NCBI GenBank assembly: GCA_914767885.1
Contig: CAJZBQ010000013.1
Span: 1,116,001 to 1,180,000 of the forward strand
Direction: 5' to 3'
Origin: Blepharisma stoltei
Taxonomy: Eukaryota > Ciliophora > Heterotrichea > Heterotrichida > Blepharismidae
Length of the DNA stretch: 64,000 nucleotides
The position numbers and the translations under genes are program-made. A model generated the notes under the pieces. It was not told where the DNA came from. It saw nothing but the letters and a program-made list of their open reading frames with translations, and did not search any database. Positions 9,381 through 21,884 of this stretch are shown here, in pieces (within the stretch, counting starts at the first letter, position 1; the number at the start of each line of letters is the position of its first letter).

Positions 9381-12300
9381 TTATCCATATAGCGAGTTGG
9401 TTTTTATCACTTTTGATCCTTCTGGAGCAATAGTCTCACTCTGCGAGTCCACCCACCTGCTTGTTTTTTCTCCATAACCATCATATCTCAAATAAATTAG
9501 CTCTCCCATTGACTGCACAATAGTCGCTTTTGTCCATTTTTGTCCTGCAATATCAATGGCGTCTAATTTTTTCCCTTCCTGCAAGCATTCTTCATCTATT
9601 TCCCCATCACTATCCCATTCAGCTGACCTATCAGGTATGCTTCCTTTCATTACTTTTTTGAAAAATTCTACTTTATCAGCAAGATTTTTAGGTAATTATA
9701 GTAAATTTTTTCATAAAAATTAAAAAAATCCTTTTATATAATGCAATTTCCATTAAATTTTTTATAACACCCAATGATTTTTAGGCGTGTAATTAGAAGT
9801 GCTCCAATTCTGTGTCCTTGGCTTATAAATACTAATAGGAGACCTTCCCATTCCACTAGCTGTAGGATACTGACTATCCTTAAGCCAAACTTCTATCCAT
9901 TTAATATCTTTATATTTCCTTAACACCCATTCTCTGACTGGCTGAATCCTCGTCATAATTTTGAATAAATAATCAATACACGTCTCAGTGGCTCTATAAT
10001 AGTTTTTATTATCCTTCATAATTTCATTAAAACTCTTCAAAATATAGTCAACCCTATCCACTTGTATAGAATCCGGCAGCTTTAGCATCCACGTAAGCTG
10101 CCTCATATACGGCCTAAATGCATCAAAATCATACTCTCTAATAAAAGTCAACAAAATATTTATATACTGACAAGAAGCTGCCAAATTATGTATACAAATA
10201 GTCGCGTACAGCTGCCCAACGGCCCTTGAGCCTATTTTATTTTGCCCTTCTACAGCCAGTTTAACCATAGAATTTTTTTCCATAAGTTTATCAATATCAG
10301 TAGGAGGCAAAGAACTGGTCCCAAGCTGCAAAGTAGCTAATAAATATGCAAAAGAAGAACCTATTGATGAGCCAATTCGGTCACTTCTGGATTCGTCGTC
10401 TATTACAGCATATTTATCGTACCCTAAAAAGATGTCATTATGTATATAACTTTCAGGAAAATCAGGGTAAAGCACTTTTTCGTCTAAAATGTGGGAGAGC
10501 AAGCGGCTCATGAGCTGGGTGGAATGGATAACGTCACTATTGAATTTTGTGAGTCGGTAAATGACTTCGAAATATTGGGAGAAATTTTTGCTTTGGGGCT
10601 TTTTGGCGAGGTATAAGCGGTTTAGGAGACGCTTTAAGAAATTTTCTTGGACCAAGGCGGAGACTGATTTTATGGCAGAATGGATGATCCCAGCTATTAT
10701 TCGGCGCTTTTCGTTTACTGGGCAGTCCATTAGTAGCTCTCTGCAGGTTTCTTTGAGAGAGACAAGCTCTAATAGCCATTCACTAACTTCTGGGTCATTT
10801 TTCAGTTGCTCTTTAAGCATATTCACAAAAGAAGGCAAAAATAAAATTTCTTTAGACCTGATCATAATTGTCAAGAAAAATCCAAGTGAAAATTTTAATA
10901 TAATCCCTCTTAATTTTCCTTATTTTTTTTCAAAAATTTTCTAATACCCAAATCTATTCATATATTACAGCATATCTGGTCTTCCAATTTTCAATAATTT
11001 TAATACAAAATCGCAATACTCAGGACTAAAGCTAGATTTGCATCTCCAATATCTCTCGTTTTCGTCTTTTACCTCATGAAACTCTTTTATTTCTCCATCA
11101 TGTCTGTCAAGTGAAAGGCTTATCAATGGGTCTTCTGACGAATTTTTTATTGCATATGCATTGCTTCTTTCGTATATCAGTAAATAGGCATTTCTGTATT
11201 TTTCTCGGTTATTTGTGGTTGAAGATGAGCTAAAAGACGATGAGGAATAAGACCATTTTTCTTCACCACCAAAGGCTTCATTAGGGATGTCTTCTGGGTC
11301 AAACTCCCTGACGACAGTATCATTAAATTCAAACCATCGCCCTGATTTTCGGTCCTTGATAAAAGAATAGTAATGCCCACTTTCAGCGGTTCCCATATGT
11401 ATTACGATGCCTTTTAACGTGAATTTGTAATATTCGTCTGGGTATTTTCTATTAGGAATTTCTTTGGTGAATTCTTTATTTTCGTTTTTGGCTTGCTCTT
11501 TTTCTTTAATTATTTCTTTTCGTTCTAGACCTTCTTGTGTATGCTTTTTATCATTATTATGCCTTAATTTTTTTTAAAAAAAAAATTATTAATATTTTCT
11601 ATTAGATTCAGGTATATAAGGCTCCATATCAAGTTCTAATGGAAATTCACAGTAATCATTAACTTTAATTCTTGACATTGTATCAAAATCAAATTCAAAC
11701 CTCCTCATGCTGATAATCAGAATATTTGGTAAATGCTTTATACAAACTCTTCTTAGGGCTGTCACTTTGGCTTCACAATGGTCGCATTGGTATGCGTTGT
11801 CTCCTTCTAAGACTTCTCCTTCAGTGAAGCTTTCTAAGCTTTCATATAAATTTTTCTTGGTCCTTATAGGGCTTTTTATTGAATTTTCTGATAAAACAGA
11901 ATTGGAAAAAAAATAGGGATTATAAGAGAAATTGAATACCTGGACTGGCAACGTTAAAAATGGCTCATCTCGTTCACTTTTGTGGGTGCAGGTCACTTTT
12001 CCAATCATTTCTGTAGTGTTTAACCCTCCAAAATGATTTTTCACTATATGCTCATAGGTGTCGCCTTTCAGCTGATTTTCAAGCCTGTCCATGAAATTAT
12101 TGAAAAATTCGTCAGCGTCCATTTGCTCATGAAGATTTACCGGTTTTCCTTCCCAGTCTTTAAAAGCCCCACAAAAAGCTTTAGGGTTAATATGTTGCTT
12201 ATCAGAATACAAAAGTCCAGCAAAAATCGACTGAAGCTGATACAGCAGACTGTCCTCAGGAGGGTTCCCACTTTTGTCTTGAGCCCTCAAAATTCCATCT

Positions 12301-15300
12301 CTAAAGCTAGGAATATTATAATTTTTTAATTAATTGTCAATTTTTATTAAAAAATAAAAAAAATACATTAAACCAATTTATTACAGTATAAATAACTGCT
12401 GAATACTAGAATTCATATAACAAGTCGACCCTAAGTTCTTAATCCCTACAAAGCCAGTCTCTGATTTTTCATGGGCATTTGGAGAATAATTCCAATCCGC
12501 AATTTTCCCAGTCCTCCAATGTGGATCTTCATGCAGCTTATTTAAATATCTCATAGTCTGTATCAAAGCTTCTTCACTAGAAAAACAAAGCTGAAGAAGT
12601 AGCATAAACGCTTCTTTGCGGGACTCAGGACTTTTGCATTTGGGTGGGATATTTTCAGCTAGATGGTTATTGGTAGGGATTTCAAATAGGCAGGAATGGA
12701 GTACCAAGTAAACTAAATCAGTGTTTATGTCCCCTTCAAATTTTTTAATACCGACTTTTAAGACCTTTAAAATTCCACATAAAATGTTGTCGATGTCTTT
12801 ATGATGATTTATAATGAATTTTAGTAAAAATATATCAGGAAAATAAAAGGAGAATAAGGAGAAAACGGGATACTAGATTTTTCAGGCATTTTTTGTGTTA
12901 ATACACTGATTAATTTTTGGTTGGATTCTCGCAGTTTTTCTGTTAAAGCTGCTTCTCTGACCATGTGGGCTAATAAATTCCAATAGTGTTCGCTCATTTC
13001 TGGGTGCTCAAATGCAGCATCTAACACCCCAAGCATAAGCTCTAATATAAATTCGCTTATTTGTGGATGATGAACTGAAAGCTCAAGCAATAAATTCATC
13101 ATTGTAGACGTAAACAGCTTATTCTTACATATTAAAAGAGCATCATGCACAAGCTGTGGCATTTTTTGATGGTTTTTAATGGTCTCGATACATAAATTTG
13201 CATCTTTTTCTCCTAATAAACATATAAGTTTATTAGCGTTTCTAGCAATTGTGATTTGGTCCTCGTCGTTTTGGGCAGCTGTTGCTACTAGCAATAAAGA
13301 ATCAAGGACTTTGCCAATAATTTGAGGAGTAGGTGCATCAGTTGATATAGTTTTTTTATGCTAATTAAACGGTGGATTTTAAAAAATAATTCCCTATTTT
13401 CTGATAAAATCAAAAATAATAGTCTATTTTCTAGCATTTAATTTACATTAATAATCATAAAGAAAAAAATTCTTGCAGGAGGTTTACTACAACTGAGTTA
13501 AATTTCAAAGCAAGGGTCGGGTTTTTCCCAATCGGCACTTCAATTTCCATATAAATAGAAATTAAATAAACAACCCCTCCTACATCAATGAATTTTTCAG
13601 CCCATTTTTCATCTTTTACTAGTTTTTCTATAATAAGTAAACAATAAAGCAGCTTATAAACAGAATTATGGTCTAATAACTGCGGCAAAGGTAACGTCAG
13701 CTCATTAAGCTGGTTTATAATTCTTTCATTTATAGGTAAGCTTGTCAATAGAGCCCAAGCTTGGTCGACGTAGTCTTGGTCAGGCTGTGACAAAAGCTGA
13801 AAAAGGGTATCAAGGACTTGCTGATGTTTCGCAAGTAGCTGTATTGGCGTAATTTCGTCCTTTTTCGGCTGCACAAAATCAACGACCACCAGTGTCGCTT
13901 TTAAAGAAGTCAGCGGCAAATCGTCGTCATAAGAGTCATATCTGACGTTTCCTATATTCATAACAATGCTTTGGGAGTGTTTTTTATATAATTCAGCTAA
14001 TTTTCTCCTTAAAAATCCAAGGGTCAATCCACTATTAATATAAACTTTTTTATAGTCAGTTTCATTGGCAGCTTTTGCATAATAAAGCATGGTATTTCCG
14101 TTGGTAGGCTCATCTTTGGACGCAGAGTCCTCTAAAAAGGTCATCAAAATCTTTAAAATCCTTTTAATGATTTCTGAGTTGTTTTTATTATCGTCTATAT
14201 ACCGTAAGCAGCTGTCTACAAAACTGACCCAAATTTCTTCTTTCCTAGCAAAAAGCTGCTTTCCAAGCCTCATATTGAGATTTACTACAAGATAGGTGGT
14301 CTGGGTTATTATTTGAGGGTCCTGGGCTTTGAGAAGAATTTCCATTAATGCAGAAAGGCCTATTAAGTTTACATTAGTCCTCAGCTGAAGTGTAATCCCA
14401 CGAGTTTCTATATTTCTTTCATTGGCGTTTACTACTAAAAATAATTTCTGAAAGCATTGGTAAGCTTCTATAGTAATTGTTTCTGGGATAAGCTGCTCAG
14501 GGTTACAAAAAAAATCCTCAAAAATTTCAGCCAATTTTGACTGGAAAATGTCCCTGCATACTTTTTGGAGCCACTTGAAAAACATTTTTTTGTCTTTCGG
14601 TGTCACTGGGTTTTTGACTAAAAACAGCCAAAGTTTGGCGAAATCTTCTATTGTGAGGGTAAAGGATTTTGATGATAAAACGTACTCTAAAAACTCGATT
14701 CTTTTTTTGATGTTTTCTTTGTGGGAATATTTCCCAATTATTTCTGGGAAAAAAGAAATAGGAAAATATAATGGAAAATTAATAGAAAAAATGATGGTTT
14801 TTATAATTAATTATAAGAGGGGTAATATTTCTTTTTCAGTGACTTGTCTGGTTTCTGCGATATTTGTGGCTTGGGCAATATAGTTTTCAAAGCTGCTGAT
14901 AATTAGCTTGATGAGACCATCGACCTTAGAATCAAGCTTTTTGAGCTGCTCTTCTTTAGAATTAGCAGAGACTTTATAGATCGAGAAATTATCAAGAATT
15001 GACATTGACAGTTTTAATGACTGTGGAATTGAATGGCCTTCTTCTAGATTTTTTATGCAGAACTCAAGCCCTGACCATAGCTTATCTTTGCAAGCTGGGA
15101 TTCTTATGATTTCTGAAATACAGTCAGTCGCTAGGTCATTAAAAGCCAAAGGACTGGTATCCAATATACATTTTTTCTATATATTCAAGAAAAAAAATTT
15201 TAATAAAATACCTATAAACAGCCCAATTTACCACAGTATAATAAATCATAAAAAATTGGGACAGCAAATTCATCTACCTCAATCCTCGCTTTATATGCAA

Positions 15301-16920
15301 AATCCATTGCCCTTATAGTAAAATCTTTAAGGACCTTCAAATATCTTTCATCATATTCATAGACTGGCTTTGTCTTCATTTTATCATATAAAAACAAATG
15401 GAAATCTTTTTTAATAAAAGGTGCAATTTCTACAATAGTTTGATAAGTCGCGATCACTAAAGAATCGTGCTTGTTTTGGGCAGAGCTCCACAAGAGTTCT
15501 AAATGCTCTTGTTTTAGTGCGTCAGATTTGCTTAAAAATATTAAAAGATCAGAAACTCTTTTTATCATCTCAATATGTGAATAATCCAGCACCTGCTCTA
15601 TTATTTTTTCCCTTATAAGCCACTCTGACATAAGTGATGGTGTCAAATATCTTGTCCCTTTGGAATACCCCTGGACAAATACTCCTCTCTGCATGACTCT
15701 TTCAGCCATATCTTTAATTTCATTCAGCCCCTTAATCCTCTTCTCAAAATAAGGCGATTTCAAGCACTTTACCGCTATATCTAGCTCAGCCATTTCTATT
15801 AAATTTTTTTATATTATATACTTATTTTTTTATGTTTATTTATTTTTATATATAAATTTACTATAAATAGCCATAAATCCCAATAGTCATTTTTCCTATC
15901 AAATTCATTCATAAGCCTTCTAAATTTTATTAAAATATCAGAAATCACTTCTTTGTCCAAATCCTTAATATCTCTAGGGGTCATAGACTCCAGTCTCACC
16001 CCTAGCAGCAAATCCTTGAAATTCTGTACCCATTCATCTGCAAACCCTTTAGAAAAATATGAAAAAAGCTCATAAACTGGCAAATTCTGTATAAATTCAA
16101 ACGGCATTTTTTTCTTTTCACTATATAAGTCTTACTCTTGCTCATTTAGCAGGCCTAAAATCGTTTGAAATCCTCCAATTTTTGCAAAATAATTCAGCAC
16201 GTACAGCAGGCACAAATTTCCGCTTCCTTTTGTAGTGATTTCACTAGTCGGCTCATAGTCTTTTGGCCAGAACGAATAAGTCTTCATATACTTATTAGTC
16301 CTTTCATCAAGCCCAAAAATCCTTCCAAGCGTGCACAGCAGCTCTGGCCACGCCATAGCCAGTGCTACTGCATCATCAGTCAAAAACAGCCCTGGATTGG
16401 CGATTCCTTCATAGTAAAGTGGAAATAAATCTTTTGCATTTTTCATTCACAAGACAATATAATCAATTACAGTTGTAAAGTAGCTCATTGCTATATAAGG
16501 TTCGACTGATTTGTTCTTATAAGTGTGAGTAAGGAGGCAGTCAACTAGTGTAAACATTCTGCCTCGGAGGAACTGTGTGGTCTCATAAGGATCTCCAGTT
16601 CTCAAGCTGCCTTGCATAAGGTCTTTTAGCTGCTTGTCCATTTCTTCGACTTCTTGCTGGGAGAAATTTCAGTAGCGGATTGCTTGCTTTTTTTGTCCTG
16701 TGTAGTTTCTGCTGAATTTTCTGAATGGGGCAATTTTATTTGAGGAAACTGGAAACGTGACATCCCATTTATCGCTTCAGCCGTCGTAGCGGACTTTGAG
16801 AGAACTTTCGTTAGGAGATATTTCGATCACTTTGGTCACACACCAGATGTTCATGGTATCTCTGGCATCTATGAACCCACCTAGTCTATAAAAACTCTTT
16901 TCTAAGGACTGGCCAGCCAT
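9381..16920 (-). CDS. Giant USP9X/USP34-type ubiquitin C-terminal hydrolase
   Basis: ATG at 16920-16918, TAA at 9383-9381. Ten IESs and one 15-nt intron removed give 2263 codons, in frame at every junction. N-terminus: MBT/Tudor-like module (LKVRYDGWSDKWDVTFP; Trp partly TGA-encoded). Middle: long HEAT/armadillo-like helices and a ubiquitin-like stretch near GLTLGFLRRKLAELY. Catalytic USP domain: Cys box GIKNLGSTCYMNSSIQQLF, zinc knuckle CxxC pairs (YQCDHCEAKV; the partner pair lies upstream, near KVTCTH), LPNILIISMRRFEFD, and His box GTAESGHYYSFI with Asn/Asp in FEFNDTVV. A second MBT-like module (IYLRYDGYGEKTSRWV) ends the protein. Cys and His are present, so it is predicted active: it removes ubiquitin from substrates in the cytosol or nucleus. 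USP9X-like blocks such as NAYxCDxCxxKV are strong; choice of USP9X over USP34/USP24 is uncertain. Confidence 0.9.
9689..9781. other. IES, 93 bp, in the USP gene
   Basis: TA at 9689-9690 and 9782-9783 inside a repeat CCTAAAAATC (coding strand). Without excision the protein would stop after PKNHWVL; with it the frame continues 110 residues into the second MBT-like module. Confidence 0.8.
10865..10972. other. IES, 108 bp, in the USP gene
   Basis: TATG repeat at both ends on the coding strand; join reads KIGRPDMIRSKEILFLPSF. Confidence 0.8.
11558..11602. other. IES, 45 bp, in the USP gene
   Basis: TAATA repeat at both ends; join reads PYIPESNNDKKHTQEG inside the USP domain, just before the His box region. 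Confidence 0.7.
11865..11936. other. IES, 72 bp, stop-free and in frame, in the USP gene
   Basis: TA at 11865-11866 and 11937-11938. The insert is a multiple of 3 and has no in-frame stop, so it would pass for coding. Alignment logic says it is an IES: its removal gives FLTLPVQVRTKKNLYESLES, which matches the spacing of USP9X-type domains with no gap. Confidence 0.75.
12317..12388. other. IES, 72 bp, in the USP gene
   Basis: TA at 12317-12318 and 12389-12390; join QQLFNIPSFRDGIL right after the catalytic Cys box. Confidence 0.8.
12812..12870. other. IES, 59 bp, in the USP gene
   Basis: TA at 12812-12813 and 12871-12872; join EKSSINHHKDIDN. Other nearby TAs exist, so the exact boundary is less certain. 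Confidence 0.6.
13346..13457. other. IES, 112 bp, in the USP gene
   Basis: TA at 13346-13347 and 13458-13459; join LLQEFFSLSTDAPTPQ. Confidence 0.75.
14769..14813. other. IES, 45 bp, in the USP gene
   Basis: TATA at both ends; join EKEILPLLYFPISFF. Confidence 0.7.
15167..15228. other. IES, 62 bp, in the USP gene
   Basis: TA at 15167-15168 and 15229-15230; join FYDLLYCGILDTSPLAF. Confidence 0.75.
15797..15861. other. IES, 65 bp, in the USP gene
   Basis: TAG repeat at both ends; join DLWLFIEMAELDIAVKCLK. A slightly different in-frame TA pair is possible. Confidence 0.7.
16121..16135 (-). other. 15-nt intron in the USP gene
   Basis: On the minus strand GTAAGACTTATATAG splits a codon; removal reads NEQDEKKKMPFEF. 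Confidence 0.85.
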
Positions 16921-16993
16921 TTACAATTATTAGAAGTTTAAATCTATGTAGTTCAGCATATAATTTCACTGTTAGGCTGTTACTTAGGCATAT

Positions 16994-17632
16994 TTATGAG
17001 ATAGGGACTTCAGCAGGTTGGGTTTCCCTATTGCACATCTGGCACTCCCCAGCCTTTTTGCAGTCTTCTTTAATGCAGTCGAAAATATAGCCTTTGCAGC
17101 ACTCACATCCCATAGATGCAGGGTACCACTGCTGCCTTCTTTCGATTTCTTTTTGTAAATCTTCATCACTTGAGTGCATATATGGGCAAATTGCTCTAAT
17201 TAAGCAGTTTCCAGTTTCCTTGAGAAATGGACACATCATGCTTTCTTCGTGCGCTTCAGGCCCTGCTTCGAAATTCATCATTTCTTTAATCAAGTAATCG
17301 ATCTGATCAATATCATCTTCTACCTCATGCTGGATTTTTGCTTCTTTTTCTTCTTCCACGTCATCTTTGATATCCTGATACCCAAACTCATAAGCTTCTT
17401 GAGGGAGCTCGGGCTGTTCTTGAAAAATCGCTGGACTTGTTAAATACCTATAGAGGTATTCTTGGTTCATCCACTGGCTTTTTGTCAATGTAACATATAT
17501 TGAAAATGCTGGAGCTTCATGAGAAAACTGACAATAAGGATTTTGGCATTGGAAATCTGTGAATACTGTGCTGCAGATAGGCCTGTTGGTAGCGTCAAAA
17601 AATCATTCCACGAGTTCAGGATAGTTTTCCAT
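16994..17632 (-). CDS. CCCH zinc-finger protein (makorin/ZC3H-like)
   Basis: ATG at 17632-17630, TAA at 16996-16994, 212 codons, no IES. Two CCCH fingers are visible: CSTVFTDFQCQNPYCQFSH near residue 20 and CPFLKETGNCLIRAICPYMH near residue 130. A third Cys-rich cluster follows (GCECCKGYIFDC ... CQMC), possibly a degenerate RING-like or zinc-ribbon motif. One TGA is read as Trp (ELVEWFFDATN). The acidic stretch between the fingers (DVEEEKEAKIQHEVEDD) is low complexity. CCCH proteins usually bind RNA; the spacing C-x8-C-x4/5-C-x3-H is canonical. Start is 712 bp from the deubiquitinase start and both genes are on the same strand. Confidence 0.8.
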
Positions 17633-17655
17633 AATGATTATATGCGAATTACTTG

Positions 17656-18296
17656 CTCCCCCTCTTTAAATTGGAACAAAATATAGGTAAAATTTCCATT
17701 AGCCCCCTTTAAATTGGGAAAAATTCAATTTTATAATAAAAAATTTTATAGATAAAATCATAATTTTTATGCAATAAGTTTTGATATAAGTTAAATGTTT
17801 CTTCTTAACTAAAATTAAAAATTTAGTTATATCTTGCTCTTGTATTTTGAAGAGAGCATAAAGAGAATCTTATTTAAATAAATTTGTTATCCTTAATTGC
17901 TACATTTTTAATTTTATTTTTTTAGATTAAAATAATATTTTTTTTATTTAAATAACTTTGATATAAATTCAATGCGAAAATTAAAAATTTAGTTATTTCT
18001 TGCTTTATTTTAAAGAATAGATCATAAACAGTATCTTATTTAACAAATTAGCACTTTGATCGATAAATTTTCTAAAAATTTCTTTTTTAATTTATTTTTT
18101 TATCAATAAAAATAATAATTTTTGTGTGAATAGTTTTGATACCAATTAATAGTGACGCATTAACTAATAATGAACATTTAGTTATTTCTTGCTTTGTTTT
18201 AAAGGATAAAGAATAAATAGCATTTTATAAAAAAAATTTTCTTAACCCCCCTTTAAATTGGGACAAAATGTTTTGTTCAAATTTAAAGGGGGGGAG
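17656..18296. mobile_element. MITE family 2 (TTTAAATTGGGACAAAA motif)
   Basis: 641-bp element from CTCCCCCTCTTTAAATTGG to AAATTTAAAGGGGGGGAG. The left end has two same-direction motif copies about 40 bp apart; the right end is a hairpin (CCCTTTAAATTGGGACAAAA then its inverse). Flanks are TTG (left) and TTA (right), consistent with a decayed TTA duplication. AT-rich core with no coding capacity. It ends only a few bases from the GAPDH stop codon. Confidence 0.85.
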
Positions 18297-18304
18297 TTAA
18301 TTAA

Positions 18305-19339
<1,035 letters not shown>

Positions 19340-19573
19340 TTATTATTAACCACGATTAAAATGCACACGATATGGGATAATATGAGAAATTTTATAAATC
19401 TGATAGAGGTTATGGGTAGTGGGAAGGGTTTCTAGGGGATTTGTGCTGAAAATAACACTTCTGCTTACTCTAATATGAGCAATTATTTTTTATTGAAATA
19501 TTATAAAATTAAGATAATAGATTGTTTTAAATAAAACTGGAAAAATTATAATTTTTTATATTTTTGGGCCTAG

Positions 19574-19957
19574 CTCCCCTTTAAATTAGAACAATATGGG
19601 GTAAAATTTTTAATTTTTTGGTATATTTCGTGAGAAATATCGCTCAGATTTGACACTCTCCTCACCACGATTTCTTTTTAAATGAAACAGAAAAAAGAAA
19701 ATGACAAGTTCATCATTCCTGCTACATATAAACTGAAACTGTTAAGGAGCGGGAGAGCGCAGTCAAAGTCAATATATGACCTGCTCGCGCTATAATTAGA
19801 AACCCCTTTAAATTATAACAAATTTTCATTTTTTCTTTGGAAAGTTCTATATATAAAAATAATAATTGCTGTGTAGTGTTTTAACTATAAATTTTGTGTT
19901 TTAAAAGAAATTCCTCTTTATGTTGGCAAATTTTGGTTTTAATTTAAATAGGAGGAA
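19574..19957. mobile_element. MITE family 2, degenerate copy
   Basis: Begins CTCCCCTTTAAATTAGAACA after TAG and ends near AATTTAAATAGGAGGAATAA; an inner motif copy CCCCTTTAAATTATAAC lies near 19802. Ends and core are eroded. Confidence 0.5.
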
Positions 19958-20445
19958 TAAGAAAAATTAAGAGGGGTTCCTTTTAAAGAAATTGCATGAA
20001 ACTCTTGCTCAATGCTAAATTTATAAAGATGCTGTAGAAGATTATTAAAATCACCAAATGGTCGAAGATTTTTGCGTAATTCGCAGTCTTTAAGTGGTTA
20101 TTTGCATATTCTGTTTAAAAACAAATTCTGGAAAATGGCTTTTAGGAATAAGTATAGACTTGTAAAAAATCTTAAAATAGTTGGCATGACTGGAATCAGA
20201 TAGATATAAGATTGTTGCTTTTTCCTGAATGCTAATATAGAAGAGTAATATTCAGTTTATTCGATATTTACACATTGAAAATAATATTTTTTCATACCTA
20301 AATTTTTATAAGCTAGCATGTAATTACTTTTGCGAGAAATATAAGGGCAATGTCTAGACCATATTACTTACTTGAAAGCGTGTGAATTTTTGTAGTATAG
20401 CCTGAGCGCCTTTATGGCTTAGGCTTCCAAATCTTTCTTGTGGAA

Positions 20446-20564
20446 GGATGGAGTTAGTCTAGCCAACTAATGTTGGTTAAATCAACTCCCCAAATAGCAT
20501 CATGTGGCTCTGTCAATTGGGGAGTTGGGTCAATCAATTTTAGTTGGTTAGACCAGTTCCATCT
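20446..20564. repeat. Long inverted repeat (hairpin)
   Basis: Arms: GATGGAGTTAGTCTAGCCAA on the left against TTGGTTAGACCAGTTCCATC on the right, with an inner pair AACTCCCCAA / TTGGGGAGTT. The whole could fold into one imperfect stem of about 50 bp. Not similar to the MITE ends. Confidence 0.65.
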
Positions 20565-21093
20565 TTCCTGTCAGGAGCCCAAGTCAAAAAGCTTCTTGGA
20601 ATATAATAAAATATTAAGGTAAAACCATTTTTTAGTCTAAATCAATAATGCCTTATGTTTAAAGGGAGATAGCTAATACAGCGTAATTTTAATAATTCTA
20701 GTTAATTAAAGCTTTATAAATTACTATTTCCTTATTTTGATTTTTTTAATTTTCTTTTTAGATTTTCATAGTTAAATTTTTTTACTTCACCTTTAAATTA
20801 AACAGTATATCGGTAAATTTTTTAGAATATGCTTTTTTGAATGGAAAATTATATATATGAAAATATAATTTTATAAAATAATTTTTACATAATATAATTT
20901 ATTAAACAGCTTTCACACTCATTTTAATAAATGGATTGCTAAAATACGGATAATATTTTTTTTAAAAAAAAAAAACTTTTAAATTAGAACAGAATTTTTT
21001 AAATTTAAAAGGGGTAAGGCTAAATATTTTAGAGTAAATGCTTATAATTGTTGAAAAGCACTGAATGGCACATTAAAAAATTCAAAATTAGCT

Positions 21094-21439
21094 TACTCCC
21101 TATTCTTCCGTGAGTAAACAAAAAAATTTTGTTCGTTAATGGAGGGGATTTTTCTTTTTTAAATAATTTATATATAAATTTTATAGAATTTTTTTTTATA
21201 AAATTAAAAAAATCCTAACTCGCAAAAATTAAAAATCAAATATTTAATTTAATTTGTAAAATTTATATGTTTTAAAATGCAACTTACTCAAAAGTAAGTA
21301 GAATTAGCTAGAGATTTCATTATACTAATTATCACTTATATTTAATTTTTTTTTTTTAAAAAATATTTTTGTTCGCTTCTAGAGGGTTTTTGGCAGAAAA
21401 TAGGGATTTTCCAATGATTTTGTTCGGTCACGTTAGTTA
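21094..21439. mobile_element. MITE family 1, degenerate copy
   Basis: Starts CTCCCTATTCTTCCGTGAG after TTA; the core TAGAGATTTCATTATACTAA and the inner GTTCGCT motifs are recognisable; the right end is eroded near GTTCGGTCACGTTAG. Confidence 0.6.
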
Positions 21440-21884
21440 TCGCAAATAAAAATGTCCACTAATTTTCATCATAAAATTTTATATAATAAAAAAATTATTC
21501 AATTTTATAATAACTTAATTTTTATTCTTTGCAATAATTTATTAATTTTCACTAAATTAAATTATCAGTTACTTAACTGAAAGAATGATATATTGAGAGT
21601 AGATTACCAATTTAAATGATTCAAAAGTTCAGTTCTCACTTAGAAAATCTTAAAAAAACATTATAAAATATAAGCTATTCTAAGAAAATCAGGATTGCTT
21701 TTAAAATTCAAATTTTATCAAAATAGTGATATCAGATCTAATAAGGCTAAAATATATCCTTATTAAATCAATACCCAACAATAAAAAATCACAAAAAAAT
21801 AAATTAATTCTTCAATGTCAGGTATAAATTACTGACTCACTTTACCTCATATTGAAATTTCGGAGAATTAGTTAACTAGATAAA

